Source: Cyclospora cayetanensis (taxonomy: Eukaryota; Apicomplexa; Conoidasida; Eucoccidiorida; Eimeriidae). Taken from it: 64,000 nt of DNA. Location of the stretch: NCBI RefSeq assembly GCF_002999335.1, contig NW_020312048.1:1-64000 (forward strand), written 5' to 3'. The notes under the pieces are model-generated. The model saw only the letters and a list, made by a program, of their open reading frames with translations, did no database searches and was not told the origin of the DNA. Below, piece after piece: positions 13,301 to 26,400 of the stretch; the first letter of the stretch is position 1, and each line of letters starts with the position of its first letter. The translations under genes were made by a program, and so were the position numbers.

Positions 13301-14457
13301 GCGGCCCTCCAGCTGTTGGCTTTTTCTAAATTGTCGAACATAGATGCACTGATGAAACAAATGCAGTCGAAGTAATACTGCAAGAAAGACAGAAACTGGC
13401 GACCTGGCCCTGCAACCGCGAAGCCATCTACCGAGGCCCTCAGAGTGTCTCGCCAGTAATTCGAGGCCTCAACGGGAATGCCTATTTGCGCAGCGTTTTT
13501 GCACTTGAAAAGTCGTAGACTGACATCCCCAACGCCCCTATTGATGCGGCAGCTCCCTGACGTATCCGAGGAAGCAGCGCTTGCATCACAGTCCTTGGGG
13601 GTGGGGGCTTCTGGCACGAACCTCGCGGCAATCCAGTGCGTCATTCTAGCTGCATCAAGGGCAAGCTTCATGGGAAGATTGGTGCCATTAAGCAGCAGCG
13701 CAAAGAGGGCCGAGTAGCTGACAGGGTTTACAACGGCTCGACGAATGTTTCCGGGACAAAGCGGGTGCCGGATAAAGGCATCCATTAGCCAATGTGCTAC
13801 ATAAACTGACGGTGCTAAAGCACAGTATTTGGGGGCCTTCTTCGAGCGGCCGGTGCTGCTGTTGCTCACCACCTGTGCTACTGAGCCTATTAGGTGATAC
13901 AGCAATTCGGTCTGCAGCAGATGGTGCAACCTTTCCAAAATTTCAGGATCGCTCTCTCGCAGAGCGATCCTGTATATCACTCGCTGCCACCCAAAGAGCG
14001 GACTGGCAACGGCGCTGTACCTGTCCAGCTGCAGCAGCAGCTCCTCACTAGGCTGGGAGTCCAAGTAATAGCGGAAAGGTTGCTGGTAATCTGGAATGCT
14101 GTCGTCCGTCTCCCTGCTAATAAAGTAGGTGCACACGCGCAACAGCCGAATCACATTGAGCGCTGCTGTCCACGAGGAAGCCTGACGTTCCTCAGGAGGC
14201 CCCTGCGTCCTAGGGGGCTCCTTGATCCCCCTGCACAGCCCACATGAAGACATATCAGTTTTCTTCAAGCGCAGCAAGAGAATAGGTGCCGTCTATGTAG
14301 TATACGGCTGGCTCTAACCCCACAAGAGGTCAGGCAGGCGTAGGACGAAGCGAGCTTCTGGGGTGTTGGAGAAAGGAGAAAAAGCTCTGCACTGTAAGGA
14401 GCCGCAGAATCGGGCAGCACAGATAAAGGAGAAGAAGAGAGAGAGAGACAGAGAGAG

Positions 14458-14488
<31 letters not shown>

Positions 14489-17400
14489 GACAGAGAGAGA
14501 GAGACAGAGAGAGAGAGACAGAGAGAGAGAGACAGAGAGAGACAGAGAGAGAGAGACAGAGAGAAACAGACAGATAGACAGACAGACAGAGAGCAGCGCT
14601 ACTCCTCATACGAGGCTGACCTGTATAGCCGTTCGACAAGAAAGTTCGGGCAAAGCGAAGCAATGGTGCAGAGTAGATGGAGGGCATCTCTGCGCAAAGC
14701 CCACTGCAAAGGCGTTTCCAATAAGCGATGTACCATGCGGCTAGACCACAGAGAACAAGCCCCCTCGTAGTTGAAAACTCGCATGTCAACAGGGCCCTTA
14801 AAATGAATGTATCCGCCTTCTTGTCTAGGCTTGAGCAACAGCAGCGACGCCATCGGGCAGTCCCACCCTCTTCCGACGAGCTCCTCGACGCGTCGAAGTC
14901 CTAAAGGAGGCCCTTCAAACGTCTCTGCAGACCTGTTAGGTTCAACAACCGACGGCGTCCATATTCCGCTGCCTTCTTGAGATCTGAGGGCCTCTTCCAC
15001 GGCTGCATGCCACGCTTTATTCAGATTGAAGATCCAGCTCCACACCTTGGCTGTCTCTCCCGCTGCTAACACAGCTTGTCCGGTGACCGTAGGAGGATGA
15101 AGGCCTTCTGTGGCGAGAACGCTTTCCGGCAAGCCACAGAGCCGAGCAACTCTATCCAGGCGCACTTCTTCTTCCTCCTCCTTGAAGTGGCCTGGAGAGT
15201 CACCCGCCTCCCGCAGAGGGAGACCCTCCGCATTTTCTTTACCAGAGACTACGGAGCTGAAGGCCGCGGAAGGTGGACCGCGATCGCATCCCTGGCTGTA
15301 CGCAGCAATGGCCAACCGCAAGTCGGGCACACTTGCAGATCGCGAACTCAAAGACGTGGAAAATGTCTGCGTAGGAGCGCCTTGCGCGGTTGTGGGCTGC
15401 TGCTGCTGTGACTCTGGGAGTGTCTCGCTGCAAGGGGCGGGAGACTCAAACCCTTTCTGAAGTCCTGCCCCTCCCTCCCTCTGCGCAGAGGAGGCCTCCA
15501 CTGCGAAAGGCTGCATCTGATGCGGCTCTAGCCCCGACGTGAGGAAGCAAAAGTGCTCCATAAATCCAAAGACACGCTCGATCCCCCCCTGAGCCTTACT
15601 GCTCAACGGGGGATCGCCGTCTGGCGATTGCTGGAGCATCACGCGCAGCAAGATGCACAAAGCAACTATGGCTTTGCTACCAAGCGTCACGGCAAGAGCC
15701 TGCACTGTTTCCCAGTCTCTTGAAGGAGCCACCACGTGGCCGACAACGGCCACTTGATGCAGCGTGCCTTGGACAACTGGCGAAGTCAGTAAGTCGCAAA
15801 GCGCCACTAAGAGAGGCTCAAACTCCGTCTGACGCAAGCCCGACAGCGAGGAGAGCTCTAAGGGAGACGTTCCCACAAGCCATGGCAGACTAAGGCCCAC
15901 GCTGCTGCTGCATTCCCACCCCCCTCCATCCTGGTGGAGGCCTCCCTTGGGGGTGTCGTACGTTGTTGTTGCGGGGTGAATGCCATCGGGGTCGCTTCCT
16001 CCGGCAGGTTTGTGACGATTCGCCACGGCCAACACATGCTGCAGCTCTCCCCTCCCGTTGCAATCGCAACAGACGACTGCAAGGGCAGCTACGCCGCGTC
16101 TGCAGACATGCAGGGTTTCTCTTTCTTCGAGAGCTACTGCACTCTGCTGCCCTCGAAGATTGCAGGGCCTCAAGCCTGTGCTCGTTTGTCGCCTCCCCTC
16201 TGCGGCAGTTTCTTGGGGTTTCTTCCATCCATCGAGCTCCCCACGCCTCTCTCCTGGACTGGCGGCGTGACGACGCTCGCCTCTGTGTTTCGTGCTTGCC
16301 AGTGCATGCGAGCTGCTCCCGTTTTCGAGAAGCAGCCCTTGCGAAGGGTCTCCCTGCTGAGAGGCTATCTCTGCGTAGCGGCTGCACAGGGTCTCGAAGG
16401 CGGAGCCCAAGGCCTTAGACGCGGCATGCATCTGGCCGGCTAGCTGTTCGAGCACCTTGCGCCTCTCCCCAAGAAGGCCTCCCTCCGGTGCCAACAACAC
16501 CGCCTGATAGAGCTGGACACTCTGTAAGAAGAGGGGATGCAAGCGTTGCCAGCGCAGCATTTGTCGGGAAGGGGGGTACTGGGCTGCGGAGAGGCTCCCC
16601 CCTAGCGGAGAGCCTTCTTGGCCAGCTGCTCCCTGAGGACGGCTGCTGAGTCTCCCTAAGTCGGGATCGCGGTATTGCAGGGTGAAGTCGGGGCCTCCGT
16701 AAACAACGGTGAGGGGATCTTGGAAGACGAAAACAAGGTTCATTCTCCTAGGTTGATCCACCTGAGATAGCTGATCGTAAAAGACTTCCAGGACGGAGCC
16801 GATACTCTCGCCAGAGACGTGTAGCTCCGTGTGGAGGCAGCGCTGTCCATTAGGCTGATCGTCTACCGTGAATTTGACGCTCAGGTAATCGCCAGGCTGA
16901 TAGGTGACGGTGGTAGCAAAGACGTCTTCCCAGAAGGGGGGGCAGCTTGCCGTGCGGAAGCCCACGACGTCATTCCTGTCGAAAAGCTCCTGCGCAGCTG
17001 ATAACACGCAGTCCGCTGGAGCCACAGTCACGCCAAACCGTCCCGCAGACCAAACTCTAAAGCCTAAGACATCAGCTGCTTCGCCAGGCTCCACTTGCAG
17101 AGCAGGAAAAGTGAGAGGTGCTCTGCACAGCGAGATACCCCCCAAGTTGCGGGCTCTCAAGACATGCAACGTGCGTCCGTGCACTTCGGCCTGGAAATCT
17201 GAGGAGGGTTCCGCGCACAAGAAGATATCCGACTGCGGGAGAGACGCAAACAGGCTGTCGTATCGACTGCCGTAAGAGGAGTTTCCGGGGGCTTCTCGAG
17301 AGGGAGATGACGTCGTCGGTGCAGACAAGGCAGGAGTTTCTTCGAGTGCCTCGTTGATAAGTGTGTCAGGACCCTCCGTAGAGAGGGAAGCTGCATCGTG

Positions 17401-20400
17401 CCGGGTTGCTCCGCCTTCAAAAGTTTCGCTGATAATTCCGGAAGGCCATGCAGGGGGGAGGGCAGTGTCGGGGGGCCCTTGGCTGGGGGATGGGGAGTCA
17501 GAGGAGCAGAACGCCTCCGCCGTCTTTGACTCAAGCTGCTCCTCGTGCAGCTTCACGAGCGACCCCGCACAATCCAGAAGACTGCCTACGGTGATCGGCT
17601 GGAGCGGAGGAAACAGCTGGAAAGCAGTCTCGGGGGCATCCCTGCCAAGGCTTCCCTGGGAATTCCACAAGCCTCGATGATGACCAAAGAGAGACAGGGA
17701 CGCGAGAGACGTCCCCCACTCGCCTCCGTCTTGCGGCATGCGACGCACACATTCCGCCAGCAGCTTATACAGATCCGCCTTGACGTGGAGAGTCCGCAAC
17801 GTAGTCTCGAGCTGCGATGGGAGGTTCTTGAAGCCTACAATAAGTGTTCTCAATAAGAGACGCGCGGCAAACGTGGAAGCACACACACAACGAAGGAGAG
17901 CCGTTAGAGCCCTCGAAATTAGCCGCTCTGTAAATATCACTCGCTCGGCGGACTGCAGAGACGCTGGCGAGCTCAAATCCTCCTCCTCTACAAGCGCAGA
18001 TTCAATCTCCGTAATACTGCTGCTCCGGCTGAGGCCCTGGCTCGATACAAGTCCATCGCTCCTTGCATCATCGTCACCCCAGCAGCGGTCTCCTTCGCCC
18101 TTACCCGTCTGCGGAGAGTTGCTTGAGCGCCGTTCCGGATACTTCGTTAGGACTTCCCGGATCCCCAAACTGTTGTTGAGATGTAACACCTTCAGAGTCT
18201 GCTCCTGCAAGTCCACAAGGCGCTGGACTGTGCACAGTGTCAGCTTCAAGGCCTCGACAGCGACGGCATCGCGGCGAACAGCCTCTTGATTAGTCGCTCG
18301 CAAGGCCTCCTGTGAACGACTGCCAGCGGTCTCGCGGCTTGCTCCTCCCCCTCCTCCTGGAGAGGTGCAGCTCTGAGGAGAGAGAGGTGGCGAGCCTTTG
18401 ACTTCAGAGATCGAGGACAGCGCTGGAGAAGGCTTGGGAGTTCCATCCTCAGAGGCTACAAGAATAAACCACAGAGCGGCCTGGAAGGCCTTCCAGGCAC
18501 TTTGCTGGAGGCGTTGAGCAGCCCCTTCGTAGGGACGCACACGGGAAAGCTGCTTTTTTCCGTCGATCCCCCCCTTGCCGTCTCCTTGTCGAGAGCACAG
18601 CAATACGTCTTCCCCCCCTCCCCGCATCAGTCCGGGGCCTCCTAGGGTAGGGGACGGCAGACTCTTGTCCGACTTGCTCGCTGTCGGAGGTGCACCCCAA
18701 CAAGGTTTTTCCAATCCTTGCATGCCCTTCGCTCGGCTGTCAATTTCCGCGTCAAGGCCGTCAGCATCAACGCGGAGAGCCTCATACACCAGGAGGCCTT
18801 TGCTGGTCCAGAGGTGCACCTTAAGGACGGGAGAAAGAGAGAACGTCTGCTCCACAGAGAATCCAAGCCTCTCCAAAGCTGCACAGCTCGGCTGGAGGTG
18901 CTCTCCTGTCTCACTAGACGCCCCCTCAAGTCCTTCAAGAACGTGCAACTGCAAACGAACATCCGAGATCACCTCTTCTTCGCCATTAGGCTCTGAGGCC
19001 GTGGGACCTGAGGACAGCAGGACAACAGCGACAAGAAGCAAGACGCATGAGGAAAAATAAGGTATATATATATCGGGGTTGAGGAGAAGGAATATCATCT
19101 TCGATACGCGAGTCATTAGACGCAACGATCACCACAAGCGTGTAGCAAGGACAACAACAAAGTACTCAGAAAACGATGAGCGGGGACGGCACCCCCGCAA
19201 TTTCCTTCCTTCCCTGCCCCCTCCCCTCCTGCTTCTCGCCCTTCCAGCAATACAGGGCATGCAGGCAGCACAGGGGAACCGTATGCGTGAAACGCATGGA
19301 ACTAGGTTCGCGCTTTAAAATAATTCTTGTTAAGAAGCTCTTGCAAGGAGGACACCTCCGCAGTGCGCCGCGAAGTCCAAGGTGCCTGGAGGCCTGCCTA
19401 CCTAAACACGAGACGGTTAGAAGGCCAGTGCTTCCGGTTAAGGAATCCGTGAGCAGACCAAACCCTTCATCTCTCGGAGTTTCTTCCATTACACATTCAC
19501 CGAGGCTCTGAATAGGGGGGGTGAACGGTAGAGCACTGTGGCGCCGCTGTACATACAGGACGACGGTACATCCTGCAACGCTCGCTTTTTCTCTCAGTTG
19601 AAAGCCTCGCTGCAAAAGATCTCCATCTGAAGCCCACCGCCGGTTGTCGATACACCTGACTTGCACTGCAGTTATGGCCGTAGAAAGGGGAATGTACTGC
19701 GCTCTGGGAAAAGAGCTTTTAGGGCAGATTCTGTCGATGGACGCAGGCACTCCTGGGGTGGAGGGCTTCATCTGGCCGTCACCCTGCGAGCAAGTGCTTG
19801 CAACATGTTTCGCTGGAGGACGAGAAGCTGCTGCAGGAGCAGTATCAGCAGAGAGACCATCGATAGCAGGCCCGTGGGGGTACTCCGGAAACAAGGAAGT
19901 GCCCTCTACTGTCTCTCCGCAAGCCAATGCTTCCGCCGAGGGTCCCCTGCTTTTGCATTCTCCAAGTTGGATTTTCAGAGGCACTGGATGGGCAAGGGCC
20001 AGGAGGTGCTGCAAGAAAAGCACGACCACTTCGCTGCTGTCTAGAGGCTCCGTGCCGAGGCAGAAGTGGAGCGTTAGAAGGCGCAGGACTTCTTCCATCC
20101 AGCAACAATCTGCAGGGTGCATTTGGAAGGCTCCGTGGTCCGGAGGAGGCAGTGCAAGAGCAGACATGTCTGGAAGATTCCTTTGAAAGTGCCACTCAAA
20201 CGTAGTCCTGAGGATGCAAGCCTCACTCAACACATAACCCGTCTGCTGCCAATACCGCAGCTGGAAGATGAGCAGCATCTAGAAGACAGTTTGCGACTAA
20301 AAATATCAGCAGGAATACACTGAGAAAAGCGATTTGACATATTGCCAACCCCCTCCCCCGAAAGAGCCCTCCAGCTGTCTGAAACGAAGGCCTTCCAATG

Positions 20401-23400
20401 CAAGGAAGGCCTTCCAATGCATATTTACACAGGGTCTTAAGACACGGATTCTGCTGGCTACCCAGCGAACTGACCGGATAATTTCGCTGAGCGACGCATG
20501 CAGGGCATCTGCGAGGGGTTGGAAGAGCCAGAAGGTGGCGGCTTTGTGAGGTGCAGCAGAGGAACCGTCTGCAGGGGCGTTGAGGAGGCCATTTTCCCCC
20601 ATCAGTGCTGCAGATGCGGAGGAGCTGCCCATCAAGGAGATCCCCAGGGAATGCAGCATTTTAAGAATTAACCAACCAGCGTACCGCTTGGCGGTGCCGC
20701 TAGGAGGGCGATCTAGGGGCTTCCTGCCATAAATGCTGTCTCGACTTGACAGAGCTCCAAGACTAGGGTTCTTTTCTGTGGACGGCAACAACAAGTCCAG
20801 CAGCAGCGGCCACCGCAGTCCTGGACGCGGCATCCCTTCCAAAGGGTAAAGGAGGGCGCAGCCTCCGTCAGAACTCGCTGTAGTACAGCTGACATCTCTG
20901 CAGCTCACGTCGCTGCTGTCTCGATCGCAGGCCCTCCCCTGCGCGTCTCCCCCCGTTCCGCTGCTGCCGCTTCCTCCTCCCCCCGACATGCTCTGCACAG
21001 GAAGGGCTGTGGCTGTGAAGGGTAGAGGGCGAACAGAAAGGCCAATTGTAGCGGAGAGACACGTAGAGCCTCCTGAACCTCCAGTTCTTCGTGCAAAGAA
21101 AGCGGGAAAGGCTTTGTCGGACCACCTACCAACGGGCAGCTGCGGCTGTTCTTCTTCCCCTTCCTCGGAAAGCGGAAAGCCTTCCCTGATGCTGTGGAGT
21201 CTAGGACTGCTGAGGAGGGCCCCTTCGTCCCCTGCACCCTCAGCAGGGCAGTCTTCTGAGCGTTTATCTTCCTGAGGGAGAAGCCGCTGCGTGACAGCGC
21301 CTGAGCTCAGATCTTCATGGGACTTCTGACGGCCGGGAGCTTCGGGTTCAACGAAAGGAGATGACGCGGGCAAAGGCCCCGTGCAACAAAGTCCAGCCAT
21401 TAGTAAGGCCTTCATGCTCCGCAGCACCACATATCGAATCACAGAAGACAGCTGCTCAACAAGGAGCACGCGCTGCGTTGTTTGCGTGTCCATCCCGTTC
21501 AGCATAAAGTCTATCAAGGCAGTCAAGCCGCTTTCATTAGCTACGCTCCCCCCGTGAATCTCCACCACTCCAGAAGCCCCCGAACAATTCACAACTTCTT
21601 GTAAGGCATCCCATGGCCACCGCTGACGTTGTTGAGGGTTCATAACATCCTCGGGCAGCGTCGGAAGGCCGTCCTTCATGCGCTTCCTTGGGGGCCCCGT
21701 CCCTTTCCCCCGCATGCCTGCGAGCAGATCGCCGCCGATAGCAGCAGCAGAAGCAGCAGAAGCAGCAGCAGCAGCCGCTGCTGCTGCAACACGCGATGTT
21801 CGACCCCATGGCTGTGAGCCGCTGCGGCGGCTTCTGCGTTGGATGCTTCGCAACAAACGCTTGAGGACATCGACACTCCGAACAGCGTTGAGGCCACTGC
21901 AGGAAATGCGAGAAGCGCCTCGTCCTCTCTGCCCAACCCCCACCCCGCCAGAGTAAGCGGATGCTAGACTGGGGCTTCCTGACGCCTCTGTGTGAGAGTC
22001 CAAAGGGTTCCCCCTCCCTTCCCTCTTTTTCAGACAAGCGAAAACTGCCCCACGAGGACGTGGGTACCCCCAAGTTCGAAGGCGACTTCCTGTGCTCCCA
22101 CCAACGGCCATGTCAGGACATGAAGTCGCTCGACAAAGCACCACATCCTCGCGCTGTACAAAGCCTACCCTGTGGGATCCAACAAGCTGACGACTCCATC
22201 TCCGAGAACACAGCGCACTTTCCGATCCAGCGAGGCCCCTAGGGCAGTAGCCCAACAGCCAAAGACACCGGGAAATAATCCCGCTAGCTTCCTCTGCTCT
22301 GCTCTGCTGCCGTCGCTGCCGCTGCTGCGCTTTCTGAGGACTGCTGACGCTGCCTGCGCTAAGGGGAGACCCCCTGGAAGAGTCATCAGAGTCCGAAAAT
22401 GCCAAAGGAGTAGGCAGAGCATTGTCGCCCTCCCCAGAGAGCCCTTCTCCCTCCATGCTCTTGTCTGCAGAGTTACGTTGCCACCTGGAGAGCAGCTGAA
22501 TGGCGGCTCTCCTGGCCAGAGACGCTGCCAAACTAATCATCGCTTCTGCGTCCTCAGACTCCCCTTGTAGGAGGGCCTCCTGGGGCAGTCGCACCCGTTC
22601 CCCAGCCGGTGGGGGCCCCTCATAGCCTAGAAGATGCAGCACGGCAGCCCCTATGGCCCTCTGAACGGCTGCAACCCGCGGATGGAAGGCACTGAATCGG
22701 CTGCCGAAGGCCTCCTCTGCCCCTTCCCCCTTAAGCAGTCGCACCAAAGAGGGGCAGCAGCTACCTGACGCAACGGCACTCGAAACAGCCTCTGGAAGAT
22801 CTGTAGGAAGCCCTTCGTTTCCTGCGAGCTGGGAAGCCTTTTCCCCACGCGTTCCGTCTCCAGAGGACGTGGAAGGACCCTTTCCCTCTGCATTCGAAGC
22901 TGAAGCCGAGGTGTCTTTGATGTGCAGAGGCGAAGAAGGGGCCCCCGACGTCTCCCTGCGAGCCACTGCTGCAGATACCCGCGTCTCAGAAGTCCCGACA
23001 CCCCTTGCAGGAGGCACCTGCGTAGCGGCCAGGAAGTCTTCTATGGTGCTGGGCAGGTGGATTTCGTTGATTCTGACGGTGCCACATGTGCGAGGAGAGC
23101 AATCCAGCAGCAACAAGATACTCGTCCTTAGAGCAGCTTCGAGGGCCCCCAAAAGGCCCTCCCCACGCGCAGATATGTACCGTGCTCCTCCTACCAACAG
23201 AGGGGGAAGAGACTCTATGGCTTCGGCCGCTGATGATGCCCCCGTTTCGCTCTGCAGTTGGAATCCGTAAGAGCTGCACTCGAGGTGCAGCTTCGAGAGA
23301 AGCGGGGAAAAGCTGCCTACACATTGTAGAATGCTCGATGTCGTTGCCAAGATGCCAAGGAGCTGCTCCACGAGGGGGTGCAGGCGGCCTCTTGTCGTGT

Positions 23401-26400
23401 CCTCGGAAAAACAGGAATTCAGCTGACGCAGCAGCAGCAAACTCCGCAAGGCGAGCTGCAAAATATCAGGCCACAGCCGAAGCACGAGCCCCATGATGCT
23501 GCCTATTACACAATCCTCATTCCCCCCCCCGTTTACCGAGCCTGCAACAGCCCGCGAACGACTCGTCTTATTGCTGCTCTTCGTTTTCAAACTTTCTTTC
23601 TCCCCGCCAAGCGTCAAAAGGCGCTGCAACAGCGGCGTAAGAAAGGTCAGCAGCGGCAGAACACCGCCTCCAAGGAAGGTGCACCCATGACGCAGACAGG
23701 GTCCCCCCCCCCCCAAGGCCCCTAAGGGCCCTCCTAGAATCAGTAATCCATGCCGCATGCACGCCTTACAGACGTCTGCTCCTGATGCAGCTGCCGGTGC
23801 TTCCGAAGCAGGCTGAGGTGTACGTGCATGCTCTCTCCCTGCAACATTGCCCCCAGACTCAGAAACAAATGCTGATATACCCAAAGGCCCCGCCGACGCA
23901 GCCTTTCTCAGCATGAAGTCGACAAGTCTATTCGCCGTACGAAGCACAGCCTTATACAGTTTCTCCAGGTACAGACAGACCGCTGCGGAGGACTGCGGTG
24001 AATGCTGCCCTTTCGGCACTAAAAGACTATCTCCAAAGGCGAAGTGCTGCTGCTGCTGCTGCGCAGGAGGCTCTTCTACGAGCCGCTGCACAGGTGGCAG
24101 AGAAGAAGGGGAGAGAATCCTCCCCCCCTGAGAGGGACTTGCCAGATTGTTGTGCCCGAGCGCAGGGGGCCTCGAAGTGCCTGTGGCGAGTGCAGGCATC
24201 CCCAGCTCTGCAATGCCCCCACCGCTCGCTTCTGCAACTCTTGCAAAGGTGGACACGTCTTCCCGATTCGATCTGCTTGTGGGTTGCCCTGCAATGTGGA
24301 GTCTACGAAGGCGAAGTTTTCGGAATAAACGCCATAGCCAGACTTCAGCTGCGTGCCGCGCGACATGGGCGGCTACCAGGGCGGCGGGCTCGCTGCCACC
24401 ACAGCAGGCTGTCTGTACACCGGGAAAACGGCTCCAGGGGCCCCCCCGTGGGGCCCCCGAGGCGCCTTCCGCGCTCCCCCACAAAGACTCTTCCCCGCGG
24501 TACAGCGACTCGTGCAGCTGTTGCAGTCGGTGCTGAAGTGGCACCCACAATGCTGGCCTGTGCAGCTCGCTGCATGCGCATCCCTCGCTGCCCGTGGCTG
24601 CACCTACTGGCAAGCCCACGAGACGAGGGTTCGACAAAACACTCAGCGTGAATCCTGGGGAGCAGTGGAGAGGCTGAGAGCCCCCTCCGCAGGAGCCACT
24701 GCTGCTGCTGCAAGGCCCCCACGTTCTGCAGGCGTGGGAGCCGTAGGTAACAGGCCCTGCTGCGGCTTCCGCCTTCAAACTGCTCAAGCAACACGGGGCA
24801 GACGCGCTGCCTCGCTGCTCATCACAAGACTGCGAACAAGCGGGATGACTGCTCGCCTTGCCTTCAACGAGGGCCTCCTTGAGCTGCGACTCCGTCATTT
24901 CAAGCAGACACGTAAGAAACGGCCAAAAACCGCTTCCCTCTAAAGAGGAGAGACGGTGGCACGCATCCCGCAGAGTAGACAAGCCCCCTGTCACTAGGCC
25001 ATGAGGGTGCTGCTGCTGCTGGTATTTCGCGCTAAAACGCCTCCTGCCCGAACAACTCAGAAGGCCTACAGAATCGCTTATCCCCACTCCACAAAAGCTG
25101 TGCCCTGCAGCACCAACTGGACGAAAGCCACACGGATAAATTCCCATCTTTGAAAGCTCCCGCCGTTCTTCTTTCTCTACCGCTGTAGGGGCCTTCTGGT
25201 GAGGCTGCGTGCTCTCCGCGACCCCCCCGATGCAGCCTTCAAGCGAAAATTCACACCCCGGCAACAGCTCGATCGCACGGCTGCTGCCGTCCGCCGAGGC
25301 TGCTGCCTGCTGAGATGACTCGTGCGCAAGAGGCAATCCAACAGCGCGAGTTTCATGCAGAAGGCGCATAACAACAATCCTACCGGCCCTGTTTCTCTCC
25401 AAAACCTGAAGCAGCGTAGCGGCCAGTCCTTCTTTATAGGGCCTCGGACTGCTCAAGGCGAACAGCAGCAGCTGCAGCGTCTGAGGCCTCGCGCGGCTCA
25501 GGAGGATGCGAAGCTTCCCAGGGGTGGCGGAAGTGAAGATCGCTACTGTTGCCTTCCGCAAAAGCCAGGCCCCACCCTGTACGTCAAACAAGACCTGCAC
25601 GAGCTCCGGATCCCGTGTTACTACTCCCTTGCAAGCGCTGCAGCAGCAGACTCGGCTAGCTGGAGGCGCAGCCCCCAAGTAGAAGAGGAGTGCGCTCATG
25701 AGACGAGGTGCAAGGGGGGCAAGGAGGTGTGGCCTCCCCTGAGACAGCGGGTGGCGTGGGCTTAGCAGCAGACGCAAAATTCCCAGCACACCAAACATGC
25801 ATTCAGCCCTAACCTGCCAGAGCCTCTGCTCTAACAAAGTTTCCTGCCTGTGCTCTTCCCACTGCTGGAGTGACACGCGAACGGATACAGCAGCGCCTCC
25901 ATCTGTGCGAGTTGCAGTCTGCTCTTCAAGAGGGCCAGACTGCCGCGAAAGTGTCTGTTTTCCGGCATGCATTGCTCCTCCGTCTAACTGCGGATAAGAA
26001 CTCTGCTGCCGCTGGCTAAGGGTAGGGCTCTTGAAGCCGCCTACACTGTTGATACTGGGGAAGGACGAACTGCTGCGCGAACTAGTGCAAAACATTTCTC
26101 CAAAAAGGTAATCCGTAGGGGCTGTGCTACCGGTTCCGCTACTGCTGGCTGTGGGAGACGCCATGGCAGCCACATCCACTGGAGAATCAGGTCTGCATTT
26201 ATGCCCATCGCTACTTGTTACGTGCTGCTGTTGGGCTTCCACGCCCTCCGAGTGAGACGGCCCTTCGCTATACAGCTGCTGCCTTTTCTTCGTATACTGC
26301 CCCCTTTCTCCGGACTGCCATAATTGCTGCTGCAGCTCCAACAGGCGGAGCGCTACCTCTACTGCCGTCATATCTCCCAAGGCAACAACCCGATGCGACC

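Noticed and set aside
14363..14770. Plus-strand ORF of Arg/Glu/Asp repeats (RERDRERE...)
   Set aside because: It is the translation of the GA microsatellite inside an intron of the HECT gene; the minus-strand Leu/Ser version is equally an artefact.
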